From Candidatus Rokuibacteriota bacterium (lineage in GTDB: Bacteria; Methylomirabilota; Methylomirabilia; Rokubacteriales; CSP1-6): a stretch of DNA of 55,309 nucleotides. The stretch spans positions 1 to 55,309 of the forward strand of contig JACPIQ010000081.1 of the NCBI GenBank assembly GCA_016188005.1, written 5' to 3'. Positions 34,122 through 44,667 of this stretch are shown here, one piece after another (positions within the stretch are counted from its first letter, which is position 1; every line of letters begins with the position of its first letter). The translations under genes were made by a program, and so were the position numbers. The notes under the pieces were generated by a model that did not search any database, had not been told where the DNA came from, and worked only from the letters and a program-made list of their open reading frames with translations.

Positions 34122-35111
34122 ATGCCCCACTCCGTGACGCGTATCGCTTCGTCGCTCGGCGCGGCCCTCCTCGCGCTGACCCTGCTCGGCGCCCCGCCGG
34201 TCGCCTCCCAGGAGGCCCGGCAGCTCCGCATCGTCAAGCAGCCGGGGCTCGGCTATCTGCACATCATCCTCATGCGCGAGATGAAGCTGCTCGAGAAGCG
34301 GCTCCCCGGGGTGGAGCTCGAGTGGCGGCAGCTCACCTCGGGCCCCGTCATCCGCGACGCCATGGTGGCCGGGCAGCTCGACATCGGCTCCGGCGGGCTC
34401 GGCCCCTTCATCCAGGCCATCGACCGCGGGCTCGACTGGAAGACGCTGGGTGCCCTCAACGAGATGCCGCTCTACCTCAACTGCGCCCGTCCGGACATCA
34501 GGAGCCTCAAGGACCTCAAGCCCACCGACCGCATTGCCATGCCCGCCATCGGGTCGATCCAGCACGTGGCGCTGCAGATGGAGGCCGAGAAGGTGCTGGG
34601 CAACCCCAAGGCGCTCAACACGCAGATCGTCGCGATGGCCCATCCCGACGCCACGGCCGCGATCCTGTCCAAGCGCGAGATCACCTGCCACCTCAGCTCG
34701 CCGCCCTTCCAGTACGAGCAGCTGCGAGACCCCGGCATCCACACGGTGATGGACAGTTACCAGGCCGCCGGCGGCCCGCACACCTTCAATCTGGTCTGGG
34801 CCAGCGAGAAGTGGGTGAAGGCCAACCCGCGGCTCGTCCGGGCCTTCGTCGAGGCGCTCCGGGAGGCCACCGACTTCATCACCGACAAGCCAGCCGAGGC
34901 GGCGCGGCTCTATGTCGCCAGCGAGAAGGCCAAGTCCACGCCCGAGCAGATCCTGCAGATCATGAAGCAGCCGGGGCTGCGCTACTCCATGACGCCCACG
35001 GGGCTCATGAAGTTCTCGGCCTTCATGCAGAAGATCGGCATGACCAAGGCCGTGCCGGCCTCGTGGCGCGACTACGCCTTCGAGCACCTCCACTCGGCCC
35101 CCGGGAACTAG
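34122..35111 (+). CDS. ABC transporter substrate-binding protein, SsuA/TauA-like
   Basis: This 329-residue secreted solute receptor has a signal peptide to about residue 28 (PPVASQE). A two-lobe NMT1/THI5/SsuA-like fold follows (LRIVKQPGLGYLHIILMRE, then QLDIGSGGLGPFIQAIDRG near 85). Family members bind nitrate, sulfonates, taurine or thiamine precursors; the ligand here cannot be read from sequence. AAGGAG lies seven bases before the ATG. It is followed directly by ATPase and permease genes. Its placement between fumarate-reductase-like genes suggests uptake of that enzyme's substrate. Confidence 0.85.
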   Translation: MPHSVTRIASSLGAALLALTLLGAPPVASQEARQLRIVKQPGLGYLHIILMREMKLLEKRLPGVELEWRQLTSGPVIRDAMVAGQLDIGSGGLGPFIQAIDRGLDWKTLGALNEMPLYLNCARPDIRSLKDLKPTDRIAMPAIGSIQHVALQMEAEKVLGNPKALNTQIVAMAHPDATAAILSKREITCHLSSPPFQYEQLRDPGIHTVMDSYQAAGGPHTFNLVWASEKWVKANPRLVRAFVEALREATDFITDKPAEAARLYVASEKAKSTPEQILQIMKQPGLRYSMTPTGLMKFSAFMQKIGMTKAVPASWRDYAFEHLHSAPGN

Positions 35112-35121
35112 CTCGCGCCTG

Positions 35122-35868
35122 ATGCAGGAGCTGCTCCAGGTCCGGGACGTCACGATCTCCTACCCCACCGAGACCGGGCTCTTCACCGCGGTGGAGGGGG
35201 TGTCCTTCTCGGTGGGCGTGGGGGAGAAGTTCGTCCTGCTGGGTCCCTCGGGGTGCGGGAAGTCCACGCTCCTCAAGTCCATCGCGGGCTTCCTGCTCCC
35301 GGCATGCGGGGCGGTGGAGCTCGACGGGCGCCGCGTCTCGCGCCCCGGGCCCGACCGCGTGGTCGTCTTCCAGGAGTTCGACCAGCTCCTGCCCTGGAGG
35401 ACCGTCCTCGGCAATGTCCTGTACCCGCTGCGCGTCGCCAGGCGCATGCCCGACCGGGCGGCACGCGAGCAGGCCCGTCGCTTCATCGCCATGGTGGGGC
35501 TCGAGCCCTTCGCGGACTCCTACCCCCATCAGCTCTCGGGCGGCATGAAGCAGCGCGTCGCCATCGCTCGCTCGCTGGCGCTGGACCCGGCCATGCTGCT
35601 CATGGACGAGCCGTTCGCGAGCCTGGACGCCCTCACCCGCCGGAAGATGCAGGAGGAGCTGCTCGGCATCTGGGAGGCGACGCGCAAGACCATCCTCTTC
35701 GTCACCCACTCGATCCAGGAGGCGGCGCTGCTCGGTGATCGCATCCTGATCCTGTCTCCGGGGCCGGGGCGGGTGCGCCGTGTCCTGGACAACGCCGCGG
35801 TGGGCCAGCGGGAGACGGAGGCGGCGCTCCGGGTGCAGCGCGAGGTCCAGGAGATGCTTGGCGAATGA
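35122..35868 (+). CDS. ABC transporter ATP-binding protein, SsuB/TauB-like
   Basis: This 248-residue ATPase has Walker A GPSGCGKST near residue 41, Q-loop VFQEFDQLLPW near 85, signature LSGGMKQR near 138, Walker B MLLMDEPFASLD near 157 and H-loop VTHSIQEA near 195. The QEFDQLLPW form is typical of the nitrate/sulfonate/taurine class. The stop overlaps the next ATG (ATGA at 35865-35868), so it is coupled to the permease. Confidence 0.93.
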   Translation: MQELLQVRDVTISYPTETGLFTAVEGVSFSVGVGEKFVLLGPSGCGKSTLLKSIAGFLLPACGAVELDGRRVSRPGPDRVVVFQEFDQLLPWRTVLGNVLYPLRVARRMPDRAAREQARRFIAMVGLEPFADSYPHQLSGGMKQRVAIARSLALDPAMLLMDEPFASLDALTRRKMQEELLGIWEATRKTILFVTHSIQEAALLGDRILILSPGPGRVRRVLDNAAVGQRETEAALRVQREVQEMLGE

Positions 35869-36671
35869 CCGCGGGGTCCGGCGCGCCGCTGTCGCTCTGG
35901 CGCCACGCCCCGGTGCGCAAGGCCGCGATCGTCGTCGTCCTGCTGCTGGCCTGGGAGGGGCTCACGCGCTGGGCGGCGAGCCCGCTCCTCTTCCCGCAGG
36001 CCTCCACGGTGCTGGGCTCCTTCCTGCGCTCGGTCCGGTCGGGCGAGCTGCCGGGCTACGCCGGCCAGTCGCTCAAGGTGCTCCTCACCGGCATGGCCAT
36101 CGGCGCCGCCATCGCGCTCGTGCTCACGACGCTCGCCGTGACCACGCGGCTCGGCGCCGAGTTCCTCGAGACCATCACGTCCATGTTCAACCCGCTCCCG
36201 GCCATCGCGCTCATGCCGCTGGCGCTGCTCTGGTTCGGGCTGGGCGTCAACTCGCTCATCTTCGTCATCATCCACTCGGTGCTCTGGCCCATGTCGCTCA
36301 ACACCTACACGGGCTTCATCACCGTGCCGCCCACGCTCCGGCGCGTGGGGCAGAACTTCGGCCTCACGGGCTGGCGCCTGGTGGCGGGCATCCTGTTGCC
36401 GGCGGCCTTCCCGTACATCCTCTCGGGGGTCAAGATCGGCTGGGCCTTCGCCTGGCGCACCATCATCGCCGCCGAGATGGTGTTCGGCGTCGCGGGCAGC
36501 CAGGGGGGACTCGGCTGGTTCATCTACCAGAACCGCTTCGAGATGAACACGGACCTGGTCTTCGCGGGCCTCGTGACCGTCATCCTCATCGGCCTCCTGG
36601 TGGAGAACCTCTGCTTCAAGTGGATCGAGCGCAAGACGGTGCTGCGATGGGGGATGTCGGCCGGCCACTGA
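35865..36671 (+). CDS. ABC transporter permease, SsuC/TauC-like
   Basis: This 268-residue inner-membrane protein has about six helices and the EAA loop (LPAAFPYILSGVKIGWAFAW, near residues 182-201) that contacts the ATPase. It completes the transporter with the two preceding genes. After its stop, the strand changes at a convergent junction with the nucleotidyltransferase gene, 45 bases away. Confidence 0.92.
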   Translation: MTAGSGAPLSLWRHAPVRKAAIVVVLLLAWEGLTRWAASPLLFPQASTVLGSFLRSVRSGELPGYAGQSLKVLLTGMAIGAAIALVLTTLAVTTRLGAEFLETITSMFNPLPAIALMPLALLWFGLGVNSLIFVIIHSVLWPMSLNTYTGFITVPPTLRRVGQNFGLTGWRLVAGILLPAAFPYILSGVKIGWAFAWRTIIAAEMVFGVAGSQGGLGWFIYQNRFEMNTDLVFAGLVTVILIGLLVENLCFKWIERKTVLRWGMSAGH

Positions 36672-36716
36672 CCCGGTGACGCTCCGTCGCAGGCGCGGAG
36701 GCCAGCCGCCCGTCGG

Positions 36717-37331
36717 TCAGAGGCGGGACCTCTGGGCCCTCGCGGTCAGCGGTTCCGGCTCGCCCGGGGCCGCGTGGCGGTGCCGCCGGACGGGCCGAGG
36801 GGGACGCCGCAGCTCGGCCAGGAAGGCCTCGAACCCGCCGGGGGATCCCTCGGCGAGGCTCCAGCGCCGGATGGCCCGGAGGTCCACGCGCCGCTTCCGG
36901 GCGATGGCGACGGCGACGGCCAGGCTGCTCCGGTCGTTCCAATGGTAGAAGGCGGCCAGCCGGTCCCGGCACGAGTCCGTGGCCGACAGGATGAGGGCCC
37001 GGGCTCCGCGCCGCCTGCGCTCGACGGGCCTGATGGCGTGGTCGCTTCCGATGGCCAGCGGCCCGCGCGGGAACTCGACGTAGAACGCCGTGCGCGGGTG
37101 CACGTAGGAATCGCCCCGGCGGAGGAACCTCACGCTGGCCATCGCCGCGTCCAGCCGGGCCTGGGTGGTCGGGCCGACCAGCACGAAGTCCACGTCGCGC
37201 GACTGGTAGTCGCCCGCCGTGTGCAGGCTCGCGCACGCGCCGCCGGTGAGCACGGCCCGGATGCCGTGCCGCCTGAGCGCGTCCCCGAGCGCGATGGCCA
37301 CGTCCGCCAGCGAGGACTGCCGGGTGATCAC
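36717..37331 (-). CDS. Nucleotidyltransferase, AbiEii/DUF6036-like
   Basis: This 204-residue protein has the polymerase-beta-like nucleotidyltransferase pattern GGACASLHTAGDYQSRDVDF near residues 28-47, with SRDVDFV providing the metal-binding acidic pair. The helical part includes DRLAAFYHWNDRSSL near 135. The C terminus is Arg/Pro rich. The GTG start at 37331 overlaps the stop of the HTH gene by four bases, like type IV AbiE toxin-antitoxin pairs. The toxin role is inferred; similar proteins may act as tRNA or protein modifiers. Confidence 0.72.
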   Translation of the reverse strand: MITRQSSLADVAIALGDALRRHGIRAVLTGGACASLHTAGDYQSRDVDFVLVGPTTQARLDAAMASVRFLRRGDSYVHPRTAFYVEFPRGPLAIGSDHAIRPVERRRRGARALILSATDSCRDRLAAFYHWNDRSSLAVAVAIARKRRVDLRAIRRWSLAEGSPGGFEAFLAELRRPPRPVRRHRHAAPGEPEPLTARAQRSRL

Positions 37332-37666
37332 AGCGACTTGGCGGTCCGCCGGGGCCGGCGGCGGAGCGCAGCCACCCGGCCACGGAGGTCCTCCTCCGGC
37401 TCGGCGAGGCGGTCGAGGTACTTCCCCAGCGCCTCGTGGGCGAAGTAGCGGGGCTCCAGCCGGAAGGCGCGCGTCCGGCCCACCGGACGCGCGGCCACCA
37501 GCCCGTCGCGCTCCAGGCTCGCCAGCGCCTTCTGGACGCTGGAGAGGGGGGCGCCGAGGAGCCGGGCCAGCTCGCGCGGATAGCTCTCGCCCAGCAGGCG
37601 GAGGGCGAGCAGCGCGCGGGTCCGGGTCCGGCTGCCGAAGGGGCTCGAGGTGATCGTGACCTCCAT
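37328..37666 (-). CDS. Winged-helix (ArsR/MarR-like) regulator, antitoxin-like
   Basis: This 112-residue protein has a winged helix-turn-helix at residues about 16-68 (ALLALRLLGESYPRELARLL, then SSVQKALASLERDGLVAAR). A short helical tail is rich in Arg at the C terminus. It is the first gene of a two-gene minus-strand unit, with the nucleotidyltransferase overlapping by four bases. A near-perfect 18-base palindrome lies two bases before its start codon, so autoregulation is likely. Confidence 0.75.
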   Translation of the reverse strand: MEVTITSSPFGSRTRTRALLALRLLGESYPRELARLLGAPLSSVQKALASLERDGLVAARPVGRTRAFRLEPRYFAHEALGKYLDRLAEPEEDLRGRVAALRRRPRRTAKSL

Positions 37667-37667
37667 A

Positions 37668-37685
37668 AGAGGTCATATGACCACT
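37668..37685 (-). promoter_or_regulatory. Palindromic operator of the HTH/nucleotidyltransferase pair
   Basis: The 18 bases AGAGGTCATATGACCACT form an inverted repeat with one mismatch; the centre GGTCATATGACC (37671-37682) is perfect. It lies immediately upstream of the regulator's ATG on the minus strand, at the position of a promoter-proximal repressor site. The divergent promoter at 37745 is only 60 bases away and might be affected too. Confidence 0.65.
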
Positions 37686-37735
37686 CTCTGCGGTCTCAGT
37701 CAACCTGGCCGAGTCCGACCTGCAGAGGGCGGACG

Positions 37736-37750
37736 CAGCGGTGCTATACT
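37736..37750 (+). promoter_or_regulatory. Extended -10 promoter for the anchor/iron-sulfur genes
   Basis: TGCTATACT carries a TATACT -10 box at 37745-37750 with the extended TGn element. No clear -35 hexamer is seen, which extended -10 promoters can tolerate. Initiation would fall near 37757, only about five bases before the ATG at 37762, so the mRNA may be nearly leaderless. This implies the two downstream genes have their own promoter. Confidence 0.5.
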
Positions 37751-37761
37751 CGCGGCCGATC

Positions 37762-38085
37762 ATGAGTGAGCCCCGGGTGCTCCGGCGCGGATGGACGACG
37801 CGCGAGGGGTGGCGCGACACCAAGGCCGGCCTGTGGGCCTGGCTCCTCCAGCGGGCCGCGGCCGTGGCGCTGGTCGTCGTGATCGCCCTCCACCTGCAGA
37901 ACCCGTTCATCCCCGCCGTGCAGGCGGTGCTTCTCGGGCTCGTGCTGCTCCACGGGCTCCTGGGCTTGCGCGCCATCCTGCTCGACTTCGGTCTGCCGGT
38001 GGGCTGGCACCGCGCGCTCTTCGCCGGCGCCCTCGGGCTCGCGATCCTGCTCTTCGTCGTCTTCTGGATGTGGCGGTGGTCCTGA
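37762..38085 (+). CDS. Succinate dehydrogenase-like membrane anchor (SdhC/D type)
   Basis: This 107-residue protein has three predicted helices (about residues 27-49, 52-75 and 83-105). The histidine in VVVIALHLQNPF near residue 43 could ligate heme b. With the overlapping iron-sulfur protein gene and the flavoprotein at 32380, it would form a three-subunit quinone-linked complex. It is small and generic, so identification depends on its neighbour. Confidence 0.65.
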   Translation: MSEPRVLRRGWTTREGWRDTKAGLWAWLLQRAAAVALVVVIALHLQNPFIPAVQAVLLGLVLLHGLLGLRAILLDFGLPVGWHRALFAGALGLAILLFVVFWMWRWS

Positions 38086-38768
38086 GGGTCTTCCGGTGGG
38101 ACCCGGGCACGGGTGAGCGCGTGCAGGAGTACCGCGTGACGGCGCGCGAGGGGATGACAGTGCTCGACGCGCTCGTGGAGATCCAGCGCGGGAGCGATCC
38201 GACGCTCGCCTTCCGGTACGCCTGCCGCGTGGGCATGTGCGGCTCCTGCGCCATGGTCATCGACGGGCGCGAGCGCTGGGCCTGCCGGACCCTCCTCGCG
38301 CGGCTGCCGCGGCGGACCGTCAGCGTGCGCCCGCTCTACCACTTTCCGCTGATCCGGGACCTCGTCGTGGACCTGGAGCCCTTTCGCCGGAGAATGCTGG
38401 CGACAGCGGCGACCTTCGAGCCGGCCGAGGGGCCCGCCGCCTTCGCTGCCGTGGGCCGGGACACCGCCGAGCGCCGCCAGGTGGCCGCCGCCATCGAGTG
38501 CATCGGCTGTGGCATGTGTCTGTCGGCCTGCACCATGGTGGCCCACGACGAGCGCTTCCCGGGACCCGCCGCGCTCAACCGCGCCTTCACCCTCCAGCTG
38601 GACAGCCGTGACGGGGCCCACGCCGACCGCGCCACGCGCCTCCGGTCCGAGGACGCGCTGGTCCGCTGCCACGCGCAGGCCAGCTGCACGGCGGTCTGTC
38701 CCATGGAGATCTCGCCCACTGACTCGATCCTGAGCCTCCGCCGCCGCGCCATCCTCGCGCTGTTCTGA
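38076..38768 (+). CDS. Succinate dehydrogenase/fumarate reductase-like iron-sulfur protein
   Basis: This 230-residue protein has the 2Fe-2S motif CRVGMCGSCAMVIDGRERWAC near residues 50-70 (21 positions, named in parts: CxxxxCGSC and the later C). It then has CIGCGMCLSAC near 145 and ASCTAVCPM near 205 for the 4Fe-4S and 3Fe-4S clusters. The GTG at 38076 overlaps the anchor gene by ten bases. It belongs with the flavoprotein at 32380 rather than with the housekeeping sdhCAB at 45255-48619. Confidence 0.82.
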   Translation: MVLRVFRWDPGTGERVQEYRVTAREGMTVLDALVEIQRGSDPTLAFRYACRVGMCGSCAMVIDGRERWACRTLLARLPRRTVSVRPLYHFPLIRDLVVDLEPFRRRMLATAATFEPAEGPAAFAAVGRDTAERRQVAAAIECIGCGMCLSACTMVAHDERFPGPAALNRAFTLQLDSRDGAHADRATRLRSEDALVRCHAQASCTAVCPMEISPTDSILSLRRRAILALF

Positions 38769-38813
38769 GCCGATCGGCCCATTTCCCGCGGGCCGTCGGC
38801 GCCGCTGAGCGCC

Positions 38814-38843
38814 TTGACCCGTTGCCGCGCGTCATGCTAGCGT
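38814..38843 (+). promoter_or_regulatory. Promoter for the TCA-cycle operon
   Basis: TTGACC at 38814-38819 and an extended -10 (TGC then TAGCGT at 38838-38843) are 18 bases apart. The -10 is weak (three of six consensus bases), but the TGn extension compensates. It lies after the stop at 38768 and leaves a leader of about 110 bases before acnA. Confidence 0.45.
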
Positions 38844-38855
38844 AGCCGGTGAATT

Positions 38856-38918
38856 GGACAGGTCGCCTCCTGTCCCGAGACGGGCTGGAGGCGATTCGTC
38901 CGTGTAGCCCCGAATCGC
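38856..38918 (+). promoter_or_regulatory. Two hairpins in the acnA leader
   Basis: Hairpin 1 pairs GGACAGG (38856-38862) with CCTGTCC (38869-38875), loop TCGCCT. Hairpin 2 pairs GCGATTCG (38891-38898) with CGAATCGC (38911-38918) around 12 bases. Both are perfect. They may form a regulatory leader or stabilise the TCA-operon mRNA. I do not recognise a known riboswitch. Confidence 0.45.
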
Positions 38919-38960
38919 GACCTGGTGACCACGCGGTCCGGTTGATCGAGGAGGCCCTCC

Positions 38961-41207
38961 ATGGCGGTAGACCTCATCCAGCGGCTCTATGAATCCGTGC
39001 CCGCCCGCCTCGAGGCCGCGCGCCGGCGCTTCGGCCGCGGGCTCACACTGGCCGAGAAGATCCTGGTGAGCCACGCCGACGACTTCGACGCGCAGGAATG
39101 GAACCGCGGCCGGGCGCAGCTCCGGCTCCGGGTGGACCGCGTAGCCCTGCAGGACGCCACGGGGCAGATGGCGCTGCTCCAGTTCATGCAGGCGGGCAAG
39201 AAGCGCGTCGCGGTGCCCAGCACGGTCCACTGCGACCACCTCATCCGGGCCCAGAGCGGGGCCCCCGAGGACATGAAGCGCGCGTCCACGGAGAACCGCG
39301 AGGTGTACGACTTCCTCCGATCGGCCGCGCGCAAGTACGGCCTCGGCTTCTGGAAGCCCGGCTCCGGCATCATCCACCAGGTGATCCTGGAAAATTACGC
39401 CTTCCCCGGTGGGCTGATGATCGGCGCCGACTCCCACACGCCCAATGCCGGCGGCCTCGGCATGGCGGCCATCGGCGTGGGCGGCGCCGACTGCGGCGAG
39501 GCCATGGCGGGACTGGCCTGGGAGGTGCTCCACCCCCGGCTGATCGGCGTGCGGCTCACCGGAAAACTCTCGGGGTGGACGGCGCCCAAGGACATCATCA
39601 CCTACCTCTGCGGGCTCCTCACGGTCAAGGGGGGGACGAACAAGATCATCGAGTACTTCGGGCCCGGCGCCGAGTCCGTCAGCGCCACCGGCAAGGGCAC
39701 CATCTGCAACATGGGAGCGGAGCTGGGCGCCACCACCTCGCTCTTCCACTTCGACGACCGCATGGGAGAGTATCTCCGCGCCACCGACCGGGCGGATGTG
39801 GCGGCACTGGCCGAGCGGCACCGCGCGCACCTGGTGGCGGACCCCGAGGTGCTGGCCGATCCCAAGAAGCACTTCGACGAGGTGGTGGAGATCGACCTCT
39901 CGGAGCTCGAGCCCCACATCGTGGGTCCACACTCGCCGGATCGGGCGCGACCCGTCTCCCGCCTCGCCGCCGAGGTCGCGAAGGAGGGGTGGCCCGCCCC
40001 CATCAAGGCCGCGCTCATCGGCTCCTGTACCAACTCCTCCTACGAGGACATGAAGCGCGCCGCCCACATCGCCACGCAGGCGCTCCGGGCCGGGCTCAGG
40101 GCCAAGACCCCCTTTCTCGTCACGCCGGGGTCCGAGCGCATCTACCAGACGATCAAGCGCGACGGCCTCATGGACACCTTCGAGAAGATCGGGGGCACGG
40201 TGCTGGCCAACGCCTGCGGGCCGTGCATCGGTCAGTGGAAGCGCTCGGATGTGGCCGCCAGCGAGGCCAACACCATCGTCTCGTCGTTCAACCGGAACTT
40301 CCCGGGGCGCAACGACGGCAGCGCCGCCACCCTCTCGTTCCTCACGAGCCCCGAGATCGTCACGGCGCTGGCCGTCGCGGGCACGCTCGAGTTCGACCCG
40401 GTGCACGGCACCCTGCCGGGCCCCGATGGCCGGCCCTTCCGCTTCACCGCGCCCGAGGGGGAGCAGCTGCCGCCCCGGGGCTTCGCCCGCAGCGAGGAGG
40501 GGTACGAGGCGCCAGCGGACGATCCGGACAGCGTCACGGTGGCGGTGCCGCCGGACAGCGAGCGGTTGCAGCTCCTCCAGCCCTTCCCGAAGTGGGACGG
40601 CCGGGACATCGTCGACTCGCCGATCCTGGTGAAGACCCGGGGCAAGACGACCACCGACCACATCTCGCCGGCCGGCGCCTGGCTCAAGTACCGCGGCCAC
40701 CTCGACAGGATCAGCGACAACATGTTCCTGGGCGCCGTCAACGCCTTCACCGGGGAGGCGGGCAAGGGCGTGAATCCCGTCACGGGAGAGGTGGGGTGCG
40801 CGTTCTCGAAGATCGCGCGCGACCTCAAGGGCCGGGGGATCGGCTGGGTGGTGATCGGCGACGAGAACTACGGCGAGGGCTCGAGCCGCGAGCACGCCGC
40901 CATGTCGCCCCGCTACCTCGGCGGGCGCGCCGTGATCGTCCGGAGCTTCGCCCGGATCCACGAGACCAACCTCAAGAAGCAGGGGATCCTGCCGCTGACC
41001 TTCGCCGACCCGAAGGACTACGACCGCTTCGAGCAGGGCGACCGGGTGAGCCTCCGGGGGCTCGGGAGCCTCGCCCCGGGCGCCCCGGTCGAGGTGGTCA
41101 TCCGCAAGCCGGGCGGCGGGACGGCGACGATCCGCTGCAACCACAGCCTCACGGAGGAGCAGATCGGCTGGTTCAAGGCGGGCTCCGCCCTGAACGCCCT
41201 GAAATAG
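38961..41207 (+). CDS. acnA: Aconitate hydratase
   Basis: This 748-residue 4Fe-4S enzyme converts citrate to isocitrate. Cluster cysteines are seen in [12 protein letters not shown] near residue 353 and [10 protein letters not shown] near 420. Other conserved segments are HCDHLI near 92, [21 protein letters not shown] (near 156, in parts) and [15 protein letters not shown] near 645. The size and domain order match the mitochondrial-type AcnA. It is the first gene of the acn-icd-mdh-fum-sdh-suc run. GAGGAGG lies upstream of the ATG. Confidence 0.95.
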   Translation: MAVDLIQRLYESVPARLEAARRRFGRGLTLAEKILVSHADDFDAQEWNRGRAQLRLRVDRVALQDATGQMALLQFMQAGKKRVAVPSTVHCDHLIRAQSGAPEDMKRASTENREVYDFLRSAARKYGLGFWKPGSGIIHQVILENYAFPGGLMIGADSHTPNAGGLGMAAIGVGGADCGEAMAGLAWEVLHPRLIGVRLTGKLSGWTAPKDIITYLCGLLTVKGGTNKIIEYFGPGAESVSATGKGTICNMGAELGATTSLFHFDDRMGEYLRATDRADVAALAERHRAHLVADPEVLADPKKHFDEVVEIDLSELEPHIVGPHSPDRARPVSRLAAEVAKEGWPAPIKAALIGSCTNSSYEDMKRAAHIATQALRAGLRAKTPFLVTPGSERIYQTIKRDGLMDTFEKIGGTVLANACGPCIGQWKRSDVAASEANTIVSSFNRNFPGRNDGSAATLSFLTSPEIVTALAVAGTLEFDPVHGTLPGPDGRPFRFTAPEGEQLPPRGFARSEEGYEAPADDPDSVTVAVPPDSERLQLLQPFPKWDGRDIVDSPILVKTRGKTTTDHISPAGAWLKYRGHLDRISDNMFLGAVNAFTGEAGKGVNPVTGEVGCAFSKIARDLKGRGIGWVVIGDENYGEGSSREHAAMSPRYLGGRAVIVRSFARIHETNLKKQGILPLTFADPKDYDRFEQGDRVSLRGLGSLAPGAPVEVVIRKPGGGTATIRCNHSLTEEQIGWFKAGSALNALK

Positions 41208-41302
41208 GCGCGCGATCACGGCTCACGGAGAGCCAGAAACAACCGGCGGGGACGACGGCGGCTGACGTCACGTGGGTGAAGGCACCCAACGCGAGGTTCC
41301 GT

Positions 41303-41484
41303 CGGGGATGGGCGGGCAACAGCCCGGGGCCCATCCCTGGTGAGAGACGCGGGCGTGGCGACAGCCCGGATGCCCGCCCTCCGGATGACGGCGACTCGCG
41401 ACGCGCGACAGATGGATGCGAACGTGCAATTCCGGCGGGGGCGGGCGTGGCGACAGCCCGGGTGCCCGCCTCAGGTGAAGGAGA
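41303..41484 (+). repeat. Three copies of the covarying hairpin repeat before icd
   Basis: Stems: 41305-41313 with 41329-41337 (GGGATGGGC/GCCCATCCC), 41349-41354 with 41372-41377 (GCGGGC/GCCCGC) and 41440-41446 with 41464-41470 (GGCGGGC/GCCCGCC). Each encloses a small inner stem with loop AACA or GACA. The last copy ends in AGGTGAAGGAGA, the ribosome site of icd. Apart from these copies, the 284-base gap between acnA and icd shows nothing further. Confidence 0.75.
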
Positions 41485-41491
41485 TGCGTGC

Positions 41492-43686
<2,195 letters not shown>

Positions 43687-43705
43687 GCCGCAGGCGGACA
43701 CGGCC

Positions 43706-44548
43706 ATGAGAGACATCCACACGTCCTCCGTTACCGATGCGGTCAAGAAGCTCTGCATGGAGGCGAACTACGAGCTCGAGCCGGACATGCTGCGGGCCTT
43801 CGACCGGGCGCTCAAGACGGAGCGCTCGGCCGCCGGCCGGCAGGTGCTCCAGATCCTGAAGGACAACGCCGAGCTGGCCCGGACGAAGAAGATCCCGTAC
43901 TGCCAGGACACGGGGTTCGTCGTCTGCTTCGTCGAGCTGGGGCAGGATGTGCACGTGACGGGCGGGCTCCTGGCGGACGCCGTCAACGCGGGCGTGCGCC
44001 AGGGCTACACGGAGGGTTACCTCCGCGCCTCCATCGTCCGCTCGCCCTTCGACCGGGTGAACACGGGGGACAACACCCCGGCCGTCGTGCACGTGGAGGT
44101 CGTGTCCGGCGCCACGCTCAAGATCCAGATCATGCCCAAGGGCGGCGGCTGTGAGAACCGCTCCAAGTACAAGATGCTCACCCCCGCCGAGGGGGTGGAG
44201 GGCGTCAAGGCATGGGTGCTCGAGTGCATCAAGACGGCGGGTCCGGATGCCTGCCCGCCGCTGGTCGCTGGCGTCGGCATCGGCGGCACCTTCGAGAAGG
44301 CGGCGATCCTGTCCAAGAAGGCGCTGTTCCGGGAGCTGGGCACGCCCAACCCCGACCCCGCCGTGGACGCCCTCGAGAAGGAGCTGCTGGATCGCGCCAA
44401 CCGCCTCGGCATCGGCCCCCAGGGCTATGGCGGCGACACCACGGCGCTGGGCATCCACCTCCTCACTTACCCGTGCCACATCACCAGCTTGCCGGTGGCC
44501 GTGACCATCGAGTGCCACGCCCATCGACACAAAGAGGTGACGCTGTGA
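43706..44548 (+). CDS. fumA: Fumarase class I, alpha subunit
   Basis: This 280-residue protein is the N-terminal part of the two-subunit iron-sulfur fumarase, with ILKDNAELA, PYCQDTGFVVCFVELG near residue 70 and GGGCENRSKYKMLTPAEG near 150, then GVGIGGTFEKAA near 190. Its last residues (CHAHRHKEVTL) are encoded by a 36-base sequence that recurs just before fumB. It hydrates fumarate to malate with the beta subunit at 44664. Confidence 0.92.
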   Translation: MRDIHTSSVTDAVKKLCMEANYELEPDMLRAFDRALKTERSAAGRQVLQILKDNAELARTKKIPYCQDTGFVVCFVELGQDVHVTGGLLADAVNAGVRQGYTEGYLRASIVRSPFDRVNTGDNTPAVVHVEVVSGATLKIQIMPKGGGCENRSKYKMLTPAEGVEGVKAWVLECIKTAGPDACPPLVAGVGIGGTFEKAAILSKKALFRELGTPNPDPAVDALEKELLDRANRLGIGPQGYGGDTTALGIHLLTYPCHITSLPVAVTIECHAHRHKEVTL

Positions 44549-44667
44549 ACGGGCGGCTTCGAGCGCCGGCTTTGTCGGCGCAATCGACCGGGGGGAGGTT
44601 CGGAAGGGGGGCGCAGCCCGCCTCCGAGATCTGCCACGCCCATCGCCACAAGGAGGTGACGCTGTGA
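44513..44667 (+). repeat. 36-base direct repeat flanking an insert between fumA and fumB
   Basis: 44513-44548 and 44632-44667 are the same 36 bases except for two changes. Copy 1 encodes the end and stop of fumA. Copy 2 repeats that ending, with AGGAGGTG in place of AGAGGTG, and its final GTGA holds the fumB start. The 83 bases between are repeat-like (GCGCCGGCTTTGTCGGCGC inverted, then GGGGGAGGTTCGGAAGGG). An ancestral fumA-fumB overlap has probably been split by this duplication. Confidence 0.85.
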
